In this document: piece by piece, positions 30,101 to 42,900 of the stretch
How positions within the stretch are numbered: the first letter of the stretch is position 1
Layout of the letters: every line of letters starts with the position of its first letter
DNA from: Microbotryum silenes-acaulis
Lineage: Eukaryota > Basidiomycota > Microbotryomycetes > Microbotryales > Microbotryaceae
Direction of reading: 5' to 3'
Assembly: GCA_003665825.1 (NCBI GenBank)
Contig: QPFY01000008.1
Coordinates: 496,001 to 560,000, forward strand
Length of the DNA stretch: 64,000 bases
The notes under the pieces: model-generated
Seen by the model: the letters and a program-made list of their open reading frames with translations, nothing else
Told to the model about the DNA's origin: nothing
The model's database searches: none
Translations under genes and position numbers: made by a program

Positions 30101-32337
30101 GAAGATGAGGAGCAAGACGGCGAGGTAGTGTTGGATTAGATTGGCTTGTTGTCGAGGAGGAGCGTTGATGTCGGTGGGATTGGCGCTACTGGTTGGGCGC
30201 CGGCTTTGCTTAAGGCCGCTGAGTCGGGATCCGGCGGTGGAGGTGTACCAGGAGGGAGCTTCGATGTGGAAGACGTTGAAGAGCATGTCGAGCAATGCGT
30301 CCTACGAACGAAGTATGCTTTAGCGAAAATCTGTCCTCGCTAGCTGTGACATGGACCTGGTCTTGCTCACTCGAATGAACGCAGAGGGGGTCGTCAAAGA
30401 AGCGACAAGTGATGTCAGAGCCCGCTTCCCATTCAAGTTGAGATACATAATTCCTGTACGAGCAGGCAAGATCAGTCAGCATAATGCCAGATCAAATCAC
30501 CCTAGGAGGCGTAGCACTGACCACTCCATGACTTGAGCGTGTTCGCAATCATCTTTGAGCTCGCTCGCACACGCTCTTCAAACACGGCGCCTTTGGTCGG
30601 CATATCAGTAAAAGCAACCAACAAAATCTACAAGGTCCAGAACAGCAAGGTCACTAATGAGGTCACCATCTGATCAATCTCTCTAAGCTCCACGCACCTC
30701 AAGGTCGACTCCCTGCCGAAAGTACTGCCGTGTGTCAGGTTTGTCCAAGACCCACAGCAAACCCATGCTGACGAAGGGGGAGAGATCGTGAGGACCATCC
30801 GAGAGGGATTGCAAGACAACCCGTAACCCTTCGGCAGCAACAAGGAGTGATACATCTCGAATGACTGCGGGCATCATGCGGATGCAATAGCGGGTGGGTC
30901 AATGTGCGCCTCCTTTAATTATCCCGCGATAATACACGCCGACTCACGCAGCTCCCCCAATGTCTCGAGACACGCGAGCCGCAATTTCTCTTCCTGGTTC
31001 TCCGCAATGGCGACGATCGCCCGAATAACGGCAGGTTGAACGGGTTGGTCCGTATCCGGTAAGGAAAGTAGAAGCCGAATGAGTCGTAAAGCTTGCTCCT
31101 TTTCGACTTCTGCTCTCGAGTCCCTCGATAATGATCTGTACGGCACAGAAGAGGTCAGTGGGCGAGCAGGTTCAGGTGTTCCACGAGAGGAGGAACAACT
31201 CACTTGACGAGAAACATATCGAGGAAACATGCATGCAGTTGATACACGTCATGTTGATCGACGATGAGATGACGTAGTAACCGATACGAGCCTGCGCGAA
31301 CGTGCTTTCCTGCATCCTCGCCGAGTCCTTCCATGATGCTGATCCACGTCCCATCAGACCAGCGTTCAATAAACAAAATTTCAACTGTCATCATCTTTGA
31401 TTACTTACGTGGCGAGATAATCCTCCATTTTAAGCTCAAACTTGACCCTGACCTCTGATTTGAGCGCGTCGACGATTGAATCCATCGCCCTCAACTTGTC
31501 CGAGACGTGCTGAGTTTCGTCGAGGCGTTGGAGCAGATGGACGACCCTTTCAAAGGTCGGCAAGAAGCTATCCGTTGGTTGATGGGCTGTGAGAAGGGTT
31601 GCGAGAAGGCTTCGGTGTGAGCTGCTTGATCCACGACCCCCTTGGGTGGCCCCCACTTGAAACGTACGAGGTAAGGATGGCAACGCGTCGTTCGGGTATG
31701 GTTCAGAGAGCGCCGGACTAGGTGGCATGGCCGATACATCTGTGGAAGCGTGTCTACATATAAGCATAACGGGACACCGCACCTTCCCATCCCGACCCAC
31801 CCAAACGCACCTTGTTCACCGCCCCCTCCGCGTGGAAACGTCTCGATCAAGCTCAACAGCTCCTGTATCCTTTGCCTAGCCGCGAGCAGCTCCGCCTCGA
31901 CCTGTGCCTTCAACTCTTCCTGCCCAGCTCCCAATCCTTCCAAAGGCCGTGGTGGGGACGACGACCCATCCGATCCTTCAGCAGGTGAAGATGGTGCTTG
32001 TTGGGTCTCGAACATGCGCAAGAACTGTTCGGCTCCATCCGCGATCGCACGTTCAGTCTCGAGTCGTGCCTCGAGATCAGGCAGGGTCTGCATCGAGAGC
32101 CGATACAAGAGTTATTCAGCTTGGAACCACTTCTTCTGAATGTCCTCGGACTCGACGCACGACCAATCGCTCAGCACTGGCCGTCGCAACACCACTGGCC
32201 CCGCCGCTGGTATTGGCTCCACCGGGGTTGTGGGACCATACATCGTCTCGATCAGCGTCACCGTCCGAGGAACGATCATCGATTGTACTCGGCGTCGGAG
32301 GGGCCGACCGGAGAGAGTGCCGTCGGCGAGGTTCCAT
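27170..32337 (-). CDS. Rictor/Ste20/Avo3 homologue, TORC2 subunit
   Basis: Scaffold subunit specific to TOR complex 2, which controls actin, sphingolipid and AGC-kinase signalling at the plasma membrane. ATG 32337 starts a Ser/Arg-rich leader; a second exon near 32090 has a coiled coil (LEARLETERAIADGAEQFL). The N-terminal Rictor domain follows (RAGSYRLLRHLIVDQHDVYQ near 31290 and IRAIVAIAENQEEKLRLACL near 30990), then the middle domain (MLDMLFNVFHIEAPSWY near 30290), a conserved IDDATFRNLLLLSRVLDSKE segment near 29700, and the Rictor V repeat (SPVYSMRGTAYFVLGLIAST near 28050, EEVGWEGV). A last exon with acidic tail ends at 27170. About a dozen introns of usual size separate the exons. Length near 1,400 residues matches fungal homologues. 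The first intron would be only 43 nt, so the N-terminal join is the least certain part. Confidence 0.9.
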
Positions 32338-33210
32338 CGTGTGAGCTGGTCGCACGGATGGGGAGAGCGACGGAGAGGACAGCTACGGGAGCAAGTGGGG
32401 TGGGTGGCTCGATTTCTCCTCCGCTCCCAGGTATGTTGCGTAATCAAATGCCTTTCGTCGAAAGCGAATTCGGGCGCTGCAAACTCTGGAATAAGGATCC
32501 GATGGTGCACATTCGAGAAGCAGTAGGCATTGCAGAATCATGACGAGACCTCCACCCCCATAAGCTCGGACCTCTTTAGCGCACGTGACCCCACGCCTCG
32601 GAAACGGACTTGATGCGGGAATTTTCTTTCGAGTCAGCATTTCTCAGCAAAGGCTTACCCCCACAAGGGTAGGTTGGTAGGTACGTACTTACCATACGAT
32701 CATATGGGCCTCCAACCTCACGCCATAAAGCACGATATCGGATCCCATTCTACTTCCCAGCAAATCCGGTCGCGAGTCACCCACCACCTTCGTTTCCAAA
32801 AATATTGCAAACACCCAATCCCTCATCAAAACATGACAGGACCGAATCCTAGCAGAGGCAAGCTCCAACAACGAGGAAACAACTAGTTCCGATTGTGTTC
32901 AACAGCGTGAGCTTTGATCACCGCTTCAATTGAATCAAGGAGCCAGGACTCCGATCCGCCCCTCCCTGCTGCTCGACTCGTCCAGGCGGGACGGGCTTGC
33001 GGCCCGGGTATCTCTCCGAGAGTCAGCCTTCTTCAACTTGCAAGCTCATCCCGAGCTTGACCCGTTCATATGTAGACGAATCAATCGTCAAAGTCTGAAA
33101 ACCGAATGCCGTTCATCCGCTCTTTCACTTCAACGCCATCGACTTGCCAGCACCAACTTCCCCCACTTCCACGAACTAACGAGCCTCCTAATGAGAAACC
33201 ACTCGCGACA
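32338..33210. other. intergenic upstream of Rictor gene
   Basis: About 870 bases holding the Rictor promoter. Short open frames occur on both strands without family resemblance. The right end borders the inverted duplication at 33211. Confidence 0.45.
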
Positions 33211-35516
33211 CCAGTGCAGTGGCGCCTGCAGAGTACTGGCAGTGAGTTTCAGTGTGAACCCAGCGCATCTATGTAACAGAAAAAGCTCTACATAGCATGT
33301 AATGTGGAACCACTATGGACCACGCATTGATCATGTTCAACAGTCGATCCCGGCAGACGGCGGCAGTACTCCGAGTTGGCGGGTTACTGGCGGCTTGTTG
33401 GTCCAAGGGCCAGCATCAGCGGGCCACGCGAGCCTGAGCGCATCTTGACTTTATTCCTCTTCGCACCCGATCCACGACTCACCCAGCGCCAGGGAAATAC
33501 GGTCTTCTGTATTGCGTTCCAACAAAAACACACACCACTGGCATGCCTCCTCAGCCGCATAGCGCCCCTGCCACCCGTGGAAAGCTGGCCTTGAGGGGAG
33601 ACCACGTACTGCCACCAGCTCAATCAGCACGTCCGCGCTCGGAGTCTCCTACGCCAACGACCCCCATCTCCCGAAGCATCTCGTGGTGTCTACACGCAAT
33701 TATCGGCGCCGAACTTGCTCCGCGGTCTCGAGCGTGGGTTGGAGAAGAACGAGCAGCTAGACCCCGAACTGCCGTCCAATGTGACCGAACTACTCGAAAC
33801 GGGCAAGCTAGCTAGCGCCAAACGTCTCGAACGTACCCTCCGAGGCAGCTGGTCTAGAACGTTTACACACCATCATCAACGATGCCGTGAAACCCCTGAT
33901 GGATGTAGTTGCACCGGTGGCCATTGAATTCGGAGACCGCGACCCCGACCTCGAACTGCGACAAATAGGAGACAAAAACATTACCGTCACAAAGGCGTGT
34001 TCCGGATTGGAGAAGTCGGAGGATGTTATCACGTTGGCTATCGAAGGCAAGACGGAAGGTGTGCTGCGTCATCATCTCCCAGAACTCCCATCTAAACACC
34101 TCTACATCCGGCACGTCGTTGAGCCTGGCGGACCCGAGGGACGAAAGGCTGGACATACCCCTCAAGGATCGGAGTTTTCGGAAGTCTTGCAAGCTCCGAA
34201 GGGAGTCAAGGGAAAGGAAAGTGACGAGGAGGAACAGGGGGCGAAGAGGCTGTGCAGAAGCAGAAGCACATTGGCAAGTCCAAGGAGAGGACCGAAGGAG
34301 GCTCGGCTAGTATCGGCGCCAAGGTAAGCTCATTTGTGATTCTGACACTGGGCGGGAGAAAGTTCTCGATACTGCAACAGGATCATTCCGACGCGATCAA
34401 CCCAGGCTCTGCTGCAGGCACACTTTGCGGAGGAGGGTGTATTCACGCCCATTTCGACCCTCCCGTACTTCTAGAGCAATCTAGCAGCGCAGGGCTTAAT
34501 GCGCTTTACGGCCGGATTGTTCTGGATTGGTCTGGATCGGCTCTGAATTGCTCTGAAGCGCGTGAGTGAAACTTGCTGATCCGGGAGTCCTCATTCATGA
34601 CAGTGCACACCCTCCGTCTTACCTTCGATAGCCAACGTGATAACAACCTCCGACTTCTCCGATCCGGAACACGCCTTTGTGACGGTAATGTTTTTGTCTC
34701 CTATTTGTCGCAGTTCGAGGTCGGGGTCGCGGTCTCCGAATTCAATGGCCACCGGTGCAACTACATCCATCAGGGGTTTCACGGCATCGTTGATGATGGT
34801 GTGTAAACGTTCTAGACCAGCTGCCTCGGAGGGTACGTTCGAGACGTTTGGCGCTAGCTAGCTTGCCCGTTTCGAGTAGTTCGGTCACATTGGACGGCAG
34901 TTCGGGGTCTAGCTGCTCGTTCTTCTCCAACCCACGCTCGAGACCGCGGAGCAAGTTCGGCGCCGATAATTGCGTGTAGACACCACGAGATGCTTCGGGA
35001 GATGGGGGTCGTTGGCGTAGGAGACTCCGAGCGCGGACGTGCTGATTGAGCTGGTGGCAGTACGTGGTCTCCCCTCAAGGCCAGCTTTCCACGGGTGGCA
35101 GGGGCGCTATGCGGCTGAGGAGGCATGCCAGTGGTGTGTGTTTTTGTTGGAACGCAATACAGAAGACCGTATTTCCCTGGCGCTGGGTGAGTCGTGGATC
35201 GGGTGCGAAGAGGAATAAAGTCAAGATGCGCTCAGGCTCGCGTGGCCCGCTGATGCTGGCCCTTGGACCAACAAGCCGCCAGTAACCCGCCAACTCGGAG
35301 TACTGCCGCCGTCTGCCGGGATCGACTGTTGAACATCACCAATGCGTGGCCCATGGTGGTTCCACATGTTATGCTTTGAAGCTTTTTCTGTTACATGTTC
35401 TATTCAAAGACTACGTACAGTCACCTTTTACTAGCTTTTTCTGTTACATGTTACATAGATGTGCTGGGTTCACACTGAAACTCACTGCCAGTAGTACTCT
35501 GCAGGCGCGTGACTGC
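33211..35516. repeat. large inverted duplication, 0.86-0.92-kb arms
   Basis: Arms about 33211-34070 and 34598-35516 are near-identical inverted copies with a spacer of about 527 bases. The right arm is longer because AAAAGCTTTTTCTGTTACATG-type sequence is duplicated near 35376-35456 (AGCTTTTTCTGTTACATGTT occurs twice). Neither arm ends in a recognisable transposon terminus and no target duplication was found. The arms include coding-like sequence described separately. Confidence 0.85.
33700..34327 (+). pseudogene. coding-like sequence of unknown family in the inverted duplication
   Basis: Two adjacent frames look protein-coding: LRGLERGLEKNEQLDPELPS (about 33715-33850) and then, after a one-base frame change or a small intron, LERLHTIINDAVKPLMDVVA followed by a charged stretch and a basic Ser-rich tail to 34327. 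The same words recur inverted at 34591-34954. No start codon, signal or domain is recognised. It may be the C-terminal part of an element-encoded or captured gene, now broken. Confidence 0.4.
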
Positions 35517-35548
35517 ACTAGTACTGCAGTGCCGCCGGCCGCAACACA

Positions 35549-35592
35549 TGTCCGCACATGTGAGTTTCAGTGTGAACCACATGTGCGGACAC
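35549..35592. repeat. short palindrome and nearby direct repeats
   Basis: TGTCCGCACATGTG at 35549-35562 is the exact inverse of CACATGTGCGGACA at 35579-35592, with a 16-base loop that repeats a piece of the neighbouring inverted arm (GTTTCAGTGTGAAC). About 230 bases downstream, at 35822-35876, ACAAGTGACCGACA occurs three times with slight variation, and ACATGTCCGCACA occurs again at 35873. Together these look like remnants of a repetitive element. Confidence 0.7.
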
Positions 35593-35885
35593 TTGATTAT
35601 AGTTCAATACACGACAAAATCGTAACATGTCGATGTCGTAGGACAAATATATGAGTACTAATAGTTGAATCCGCAACAAGAACAAGTTCCATAATGTGCT
35701 GCAAGACTTATGATGATTCGAAAGTCTCATGTGTGGACCGTGCAGCTCGTCGTACTCGTGGCAGTCTCGTGCGCGAGTATTAGGGCCGATTGCTCGTTCT
35801 GTTGACCGCAGCCTTATGTGCGCACAAGTGACCGACATACTGCACAAGTGACCGACACATAAGTGACCGACACATGTCCGCACAC

Positions 35886-37226
35886 GGCGGTCTGCGGGTC
35901 GCAAAGTGCGGACCCATCCGGCCGTGGCACTCCGAGTCGCGGCACTCCTGAACATTTGGTGAATGATCAGCCTTTGACCCCTTTGGGGTATTCATCTCGA
36001 AGATTGTGGACACTACTGCGGCTAGAAGGTCACGTGCTCTAAAACACGACACGGTACATCACTCTTCTCTTGCGCTACATGCCATTCTAAGGTGATGATG
36101 ATACTGGCAGGCGCCGGTCGCCGATCGGCACGCTTGGAGGAGCTCCGCCTCCACAGCAAATGAACGCGTAAAGTCACGTTGAGACTGCTTACTAGATTGT
36201 TCGACGCGTACTATCAGTAAGGACCGCACCACCTGCACGTTTCAGACCCGATTTACTGTAGCAGTTGTTTGGCGTAGCAGTCGTTTCGCTTCCTTCCGTC
36301 AGGAGTCGGACTTCGGAAGGTTCAGCGCGGCCAAGTCGGATCACTGAGGTTACGTCGCCCAGTTGCGATTGACGGCCGCCCCCACATCTCAAGCATCCGT
36401 TCGACGGTGGGACCGGCGTTCAAGGACCGACGACCGTCGAGCGCCAACGCTCCCCCGCGGAGGAGCAGGGCCGACACAAATTGGCCAACGATTACAAGTG
36501 CGGAGAAGGAGGACTGGTTCACTTCATGTCTTAGTCCTTAATATCATCGGTTATTGACATTCCTACCCAGGTGGTGGGATTCGATTACAACAAGTGGTCC
36601 ATTGGCTGCTGACAATCGTGCCGAATTTCAGCTTGTTTTGGCAAAGAGGTTGTTCTTTTTCCGGAGGCTCGATATCTGGAATCACAACAGATGAACAAAG
36701 TCCTGATACCCCAATATTCCCATCTCGTACAGCAACCTCGCCTTTTCAAACTTCTTGCATCGCTCAAGAAGGATGATCGCCTATGGGCTCTCCGACTTTG
36801 GCGAAATGCGCGGACTCCGCGGGTCCCACGTTCGGCTGAGTCGAGCTCGAGCAACATTTTATATGCTGTTACCGCTCTGTATCACTTTTGATCCGTGATA
36901 GATGATGCCGGGAACAACAATCAACGACTCGACCGTACACTGATCCTTTACCCTAATCATGACCCTGAGAGACCGTGATCGCACCCCGCCCAAAGAGGAT
37001 GACAAATGCGCAAGTTCAAAAGGGTCGGAAGCGGGACTGCCGCCGAGCTCCGCCCAGGAAGAAGAGAGGGCCTTCCGAGGCGCCGAGACGTTTGTGCCGA
37101 GAACGGTGAGCGGCCCGCTGCGGTGTGTAGGGGGGAGGTTGGAGCCCATCCACCCCCCTTCGATTTTCTCCAACGTTTCAAACTCCCAACTCTACCGCGA
37201 CCACTCTACCCACCCGACGTGTAGCT
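35886..37226. other. intergenic, nothing recognised
   Basis: About 1.3 kb between the repeats and the start codon of the zinc-cluster regulator. Open frames overlap on both strands and none shows a domain, signal peptide or splice-supported extension. The right part must contain the promoter of the regulator gene. Confidence 0.4.
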
Positions 37227-39537
37227 ATGCCAGCAAGTTCCAGACAAGGTCGTACGATCAATCGGATCAACCCATTGCCCAGAGGATTGTGCTGCGTTCC
37301 TTGTGAGTTCTTCGTAGTCTGGCTCGCTTGATCTCGGCCTGATCTCGGCGATACGTCACGTTTCACCGTTGGGGCGGTCGGGCGTTGATGCGAGGGGCGT
37401 TTGCTGAGGCATCCCGAGGTACTGGACGTATGTTTGTCGGTGTACATGATCGGGAACCATACTGGAACTGTTGAAAGCCCGAGGAGTACACGTGGACGTC
37501 GGCAGATCTGCGTGGATCTACTACTACTCTGCATGCAACGCTTCTCTACGGGCATCGATTACGGAGCTTTGAGACGGCAACCGATCCCGATGCGATGCCA
37601 CTCCGCTGCGATCAATGTTTAACGACACGGCGCCGCGGAATGATTCAACACCTCACCTTGACCGTATCCTGACCAGCACCGCGTCATACCTACTTTGGAA
37701 ATGCTATGTTTCATTTTCCACAGGCCGAGAACGTAGAGTGCGCTGCGACGGCGGTCGTTCGCCCGGTTGTTCAGCCTGCGTTCGTAAAGCGAGATGGGAC
37801 GGCAGGAACATCGACACCGACTTGGGGTGCTATTACAAGGAGCCCGCATCGAGCTTGTCTTCATCATCACCCTCACCACCTGTTGCTTCGTGTTCGACGG
37901 GTAGGGCCCTCTTTCTTGTATTGCTCCTGTCGAGCGCTCGTTGATCGATCGATCAATCGACTTTCCGTTTCACCCCAGCTGCAGCGACAAGCTACAATCA
38001 TTCGCATGATCAAGATCAGAAACCTTCAACTGCAGCACATACGGTATCAACTCCATCCAAAAAGCCCCTTTCGAGACGAGCGGCTCGAAAACCCAAAGGC
38101 TCAACTCCACCTGCGGAGCAACCGGCCGCTCCTTTACAAAAGGGTGAGTATGCGCGTTCATCTTCTTACGAGGTTTCTTGCAGTCTTCTACGGTTGGATG
38201 GAATCGCCTTCACATGCGTGACGTGCCCCTGTCGGCTAGGCCGAATTTTCTTTCTTAACCATCGTCTCGGCCTTCGATCAGGCACGCGCGCCGGGCGCGC
38301 ATCAAATGCGATCCAACTGACACATAGGTCCCCATCCAATTCGTTTGAATTTTATCCAGGCCTAGCATGTATTGCCTGCAAAGCGCGACGGGTCAAATGC
38401 TCGGGCTCGAAACCGGCGTGCGATAGCTGCGTGCGCAATGCGCGCTGGAATGGTCGTTGTCCCGACACGGAGCACGGCTGCGTCTATCGAGCGGACTTAC
38501 CCCGCAAAAACGTGCCTTATCATCCACCAAATCAACGAGACTTGGCCCATTCGATCGCTCAAAAGCCCCTCTTATCGGGTGCATTCAATTCGAGGATGAA
38601 GAGGTCTAGTTCTTCTGGTGGCTCAGATGGCTCAGATGGGGAACAAGGGGAGGAGGAAGAGTATTATTCTGAAGAGGCGTCCTTTGGTGGCGACGACTCG
38701 GACCTCGGAGTTGGGGGGTCGCTAGGGATCGATCTCGGACGTGGGAATGCATCGGGATCGGTCGATCCTATTGGTGCGTTTGACTCGATATTTAGCTTAG
38801 TGCATTTTGTGCAAGTACTAATAAAGCCCTCTGTCGGTCCTACAGACGAAGACGTCAAACCGATGATCCTCCCCGCCGAAGAAGAATTTGACGACCCCGC
38901 CGTCTCTCCCGCCGCCGCGGCGGAGGACCCCAGCTGTTCCCTCTCCGCCTCGGACGTCCTGCTCTCGGAACCCGAGTTTGCCCTGCCTTACCCAACAGAA
39001 CCGACCTTTTCGACCTCACCTCGTCTCGTGCCTTCGCTGTACGCCTCCTCATCGACAACAGACACCTCGTCCTCCTGCCCCTCGCCTCTCCTCGCTTCGC
39101 CTTCCTTGTCCCCTCTAGGAACGCCTCACGCCTTTTTCGGCCACGACCTCGCGTTGGTGTCGTACCCACCTATGCCTTACCCACCTGCGAGTTATTGGAC
39201 CGAAGTGAGGTTACCCCCTCCTCCACCAATGTTTGAACTGGATTGGGATGCGTTGAGGTTGGATAATACCGCCGGGGAGGACCCAATGATGCTGAGCTCA
39301 TCGCTGTTCAAAGGGACCGGAATGTTTGGGAAAGAGATGATGGATGGTGCGGGATTGGAAAGAAGTACGACGGTTGTGGTCGGTGGGGATGGTGCAGAGT
39401 TGGAACCGGTGACGGTCGATCCTAGGCTGAGGATGATGGCGGATGATGAGAGGGAGGATAAGGGAGAGGAGGAGAGTTGGAAGAGAGAACTCGGCGATTT
39501 GATGAATGAGGATGTGACGAGGGAGTGGGGTTTGTAA
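37227..39537 (+). CDS. regulator with two Zn2Cys6 clusters
   Basis: Fungal Zn(II)2Cys6 binuclear-cluster transcription factors bind DNA through six cysteines holding two zinc ions. Exons by frame: 37227-37302, 37724-37900, 37979-38143, 38360-38773, 38846-39537. The first cluster is split by intron 1: LCCVPC in exon 1 and exon 2, then RERRVRCDGG, GCSACVRKARW and LGC. The second cluster starts at exon 4: CIACKARRVKC, ACDSCVRNARWNGRC, HGCVY. Between them lies a basic linker with SRRAARKPKGS. The C-terminal part of about 330 residues is acidic, Ser/Pro-rich and could activate transcription; no fungal-specific middle homology domain is seen. The intron at 38774-38845 has branch point TACTAAT. The two clusters resemble each other, so an internal duplication is likely. 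The 421-nt first intron is long for this window. Confidence 0.8.
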
Positions 39538-39936
39538 GGAGTGTGTCTGTGTGTCTGGGGCTTTTTTCGTTTGATTCTTCCCTGTAGTGGTTTTTCGACT
39601 GGCTCGCCCGTCGGCTCGCGCACACTCTCACTCCGATGATCGGGGTGTATTGCCTTTTGCCAACTATGGCTCTTTCGTATAGTTACTGTACCATCGTGTA
39701 TCATATTCTGTGATTGAACCTGGAAATAGAACTGAATTTGCAGTAGCACTACACTGGAACGTACCTGACTGACATAAGCGATGGCCCGGGATGCCGTTGA
39801 CTCGATCAGGAATGTCGAGGCAGCGAGCAAGGGCTCGGGCCCGAGTTTTTGCTGTTAGTTTCACCTCACCGTCGGCGGCCACGTCTCGGAGCGCTTGTTT
39901 CCCCTTCTCTCACACCCTCATCAGCGAGACAGGTGT
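39538..39936. other. intergenic between regulator and CysRS gene
   Basis: About 400 bases in tandem orientation: the 3' UTR of the regulator, with T-rich sequence at 39559-39595, and the promoter of the tRNA synthetase gene. Nothing else was seen. Confidence 0.45.
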
Positions 39937-42900
39937 ATGCTCCGACGCGTCCCTTATACCAGCGTTTCTCTAATATCATCAGTAGCCGCTTCCCGTCCTC
40001 GACCGGTGCTCCGTTCGCTCGCTCTCGCGACCAGAATGGTCTCGACCACCACCTCCACAGCCGCTCCCAAAATCACTCAAGACTCGTGGCGACTCCCCGA
40101 ACGTACCTATGAAGAGCCCGTATTGAAGGTGTACAATTCGTTGACCCGGACAAAGGTGCGTTGGCTTACACCAGGCTGCAGTATGCGGTCGGGCCGTACG
40201 CACACTTGAAACTGACCTTGGCGATGGCGATGATCAGGTCGAATTCATCACCAAGAAACCTGGCGTTGTCACCTGGTACAACTGCGGTCCTACGGTCTAC
40301 GATGCGAGTCATATGGGACACGCGAGGTGGGTTTTTCGATAGCTGAGAACGCTACGTGGATGAGCTAATCCTCTACGTTCGGCGTGGGTTGTGGCAGGAA
40401 CTACCTCGCGCAGGATATCATGAGGAGGATCCTGCGCGATTATTTTGGCTACGAAGTCAATTTCGTGATGAACATCACTGATGTCGATGACAAGGTCAGT
40501 CCGGCAGGCCCGGGGTAGAGGCATCTGAGCTCAGGCTAATAATACCTTCGTCGCCCCCCCCCCCCCCCTTGTCTGCGTGTGTGTCCGTAGATCATCCTCC
40601 GAGCCCGCCAATCCCACCTCTTGAACCAATACACCTCCCAACACACCTCCCTGACCTCCCAACTCGTCCAAGACAACCAAACAGCCTGGACCGCCTACTT
40701 CTACAAAGCCCTTTCCCCAGCTCTCGACAATCCCACCCCTCCTTCCACTCCAACCTTCCAAGACGCTCAATCCGCTTGGTCCGAAATCGAATCCAAACTC
40801 AAGGATCCCAAATGGGTCCAAGAGCAAAAAGTCAGAGATGAGAAGTTAGGAATGCATGTCACCGCTTTGCAAGTTGGGTTGAAAGGCTTGAATGTGGCCG
40901 AGGCAGAGTTGAAGGAGGGGAAGAATGGGAAGGAAGAGGCGGAGAGGTTGATCGAAAGTACTAAGGATGTCTTGAGTTTGTGGTTGGATAAACAGGTCCG
41001 TGATTGGTTCGGCGTATCGGTTATCCTTCGCTGCTGAACTAACAGCTTTTTGGACTACTCGACTTCCTTCACAGTTTGGCGATACGGTCACCGATCCCGC
41101 CATCTTTCGGGACCTCGCGGCGTATTGGGAGGATTCTTACTTCAAATCCATGGCAGCATTGCACGTCGAACGACCGACGACCTTGACTCGTGTATCAGAG
41201 TACATCCCCGAAATCGTCAGTTTCGTCGAAGGGATCGTCGCTCGAGGGTTCGCTTACGAAGCCGGTGGTTCGGTCTGGTTCGACACGGCCAAATTCGAAG
41301 GTGCGCCAGGCGATCAAGAGTGGCGTCACACCTACGCCAAATTACAACCTTGGTCCAAGGGAAACCGAGAATTGCTCGAAGATGGGGAAGGTTCCCTCAC
41401 GAGTGGTTTGGGCAAACGTTCCGCATCGGATTTCGCACTTTGGAAAGCTTCCAAACCTGGAGAACCGGCTTGGGAATCTGGTTGGGGTCCCGGTCGACCT
41501 GGATGGCATATCGAATGCAGTGTCATGGCTTCTGCGGTTCTAGGACAAGGTATGGATGTTCATTCCGGTGGTGTAGACCTCGCTTTCCCCCACCACGATA
41601 ACGAGATCGCCCAATCCGAAGCCTTCCACAACTGCCGTCAATGGGTCAATTACTTCCTCCATACGGGTCATCTCCATATCGCGGGTTTGAAGATGAGCAA
41701 AAGTTTGAAGAACTTTATCACGATCGATGATGCGTTGGGGGATACACTCAAATATTCGGCGAGGCAGTTGAGGTTCGCGTTCTTGTTGCAGACTTGGAAT
41801 GCCAAGTTGGATTTCACGGATGCGGGCATGCAGGAGGTCAAGGGGTTCGAGGTCAAATTGAACGTGAGTATTCTGCTGCTTTGGGGTTCAAGTTCTTCAT
41901 TTCGCAAGGTCTGACCCCCGTTGTTTTGGTTCTCAGAACTTTTTCGACGCCGTCAACGCCCGTCACTCCGAAGCCAAAGCCAACTCCGTCTCCTCCGATG
42001 GCCAACACCACTTCTCCACTCCCGAACTAACCCTCCTCAGCGAACTCGAACAAGCCCAAATTGACTTCCGTCACGCGATGTGCGATTCCTTCGACACACC
42101 GAAAGGAATTCAAATCATTCTTGAGCTGGTGTCGAAGGCGAACGTGTACCTTGCGAAACCGAGGAAGGAGGTGAACGTTTCGGTTGTTGTGTCGGTCGCG
42201 GAATGGATGACGAGGATGCTGAGGATGTTTGGGTTGGGGGAGGGGAGTCCGGTGGATCCTGTTAGTGGGGATAGGGTCATTGGATGGGGTATGGCCGTCG
42301 TGCCTGGTGAGGAGGCACAAGTTGATGTGAGTGGGTGACGAGAGAGTTTTCCGCATCCTGGGAGGACCGAAAAGTTGACTAAGGATTCTGGCGCCGGTTG
42401 TTCATGACAGAAAACGACCCTTCTGATGCCTTACCTCCGCGCCCTCTCCACTTTCCGCGACCGGATTCGTAAACTCGCCATCGAAGGTGCCCCCGTCTCG
42501 GCCACGCTCCAACTCACCGACCAATTACGCGACACCGATCTCGTCGATCTTGGCGTCGCATTAGACGACCAAGACGACGGTCAAGCCTTGGTCAAACTCG
42601 TCGATCCTTCCACACTGCGAGAAGCGAGGGACGCCAAATTGGCGATTCAAGCGGAGAAGGAAGCGAAAAAAGCCGCTACTTTGGCGGCGGCGGAACGAAA
42701 GAGGAAGGAGAAATTGGAGAAAGGCAGGTTGGATCCGAAAGTCATGTTCAGGACGGAGGAATACTCTGAGTGGGATGAACAGGGGTTACCGGCAAAGGAC
42801 AAGGAGGGAATCGAGTTGCCCAAGTCGAGGAGGAAGAAGTTGCAAAAGGAGTGGGATGCGCAGAACAAGTGAGTTTTTTCTTCTTAGGGGGGGATCAAGA

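Noticed and set aside
35518..35955. 145-codon minus-strand frame rich in Arg, His and Cys
   Set aside because: It reads through tandem and palindromic repeats, so the apparent HLCVGHLC pattern is a repeat effect and not a zinc finger.
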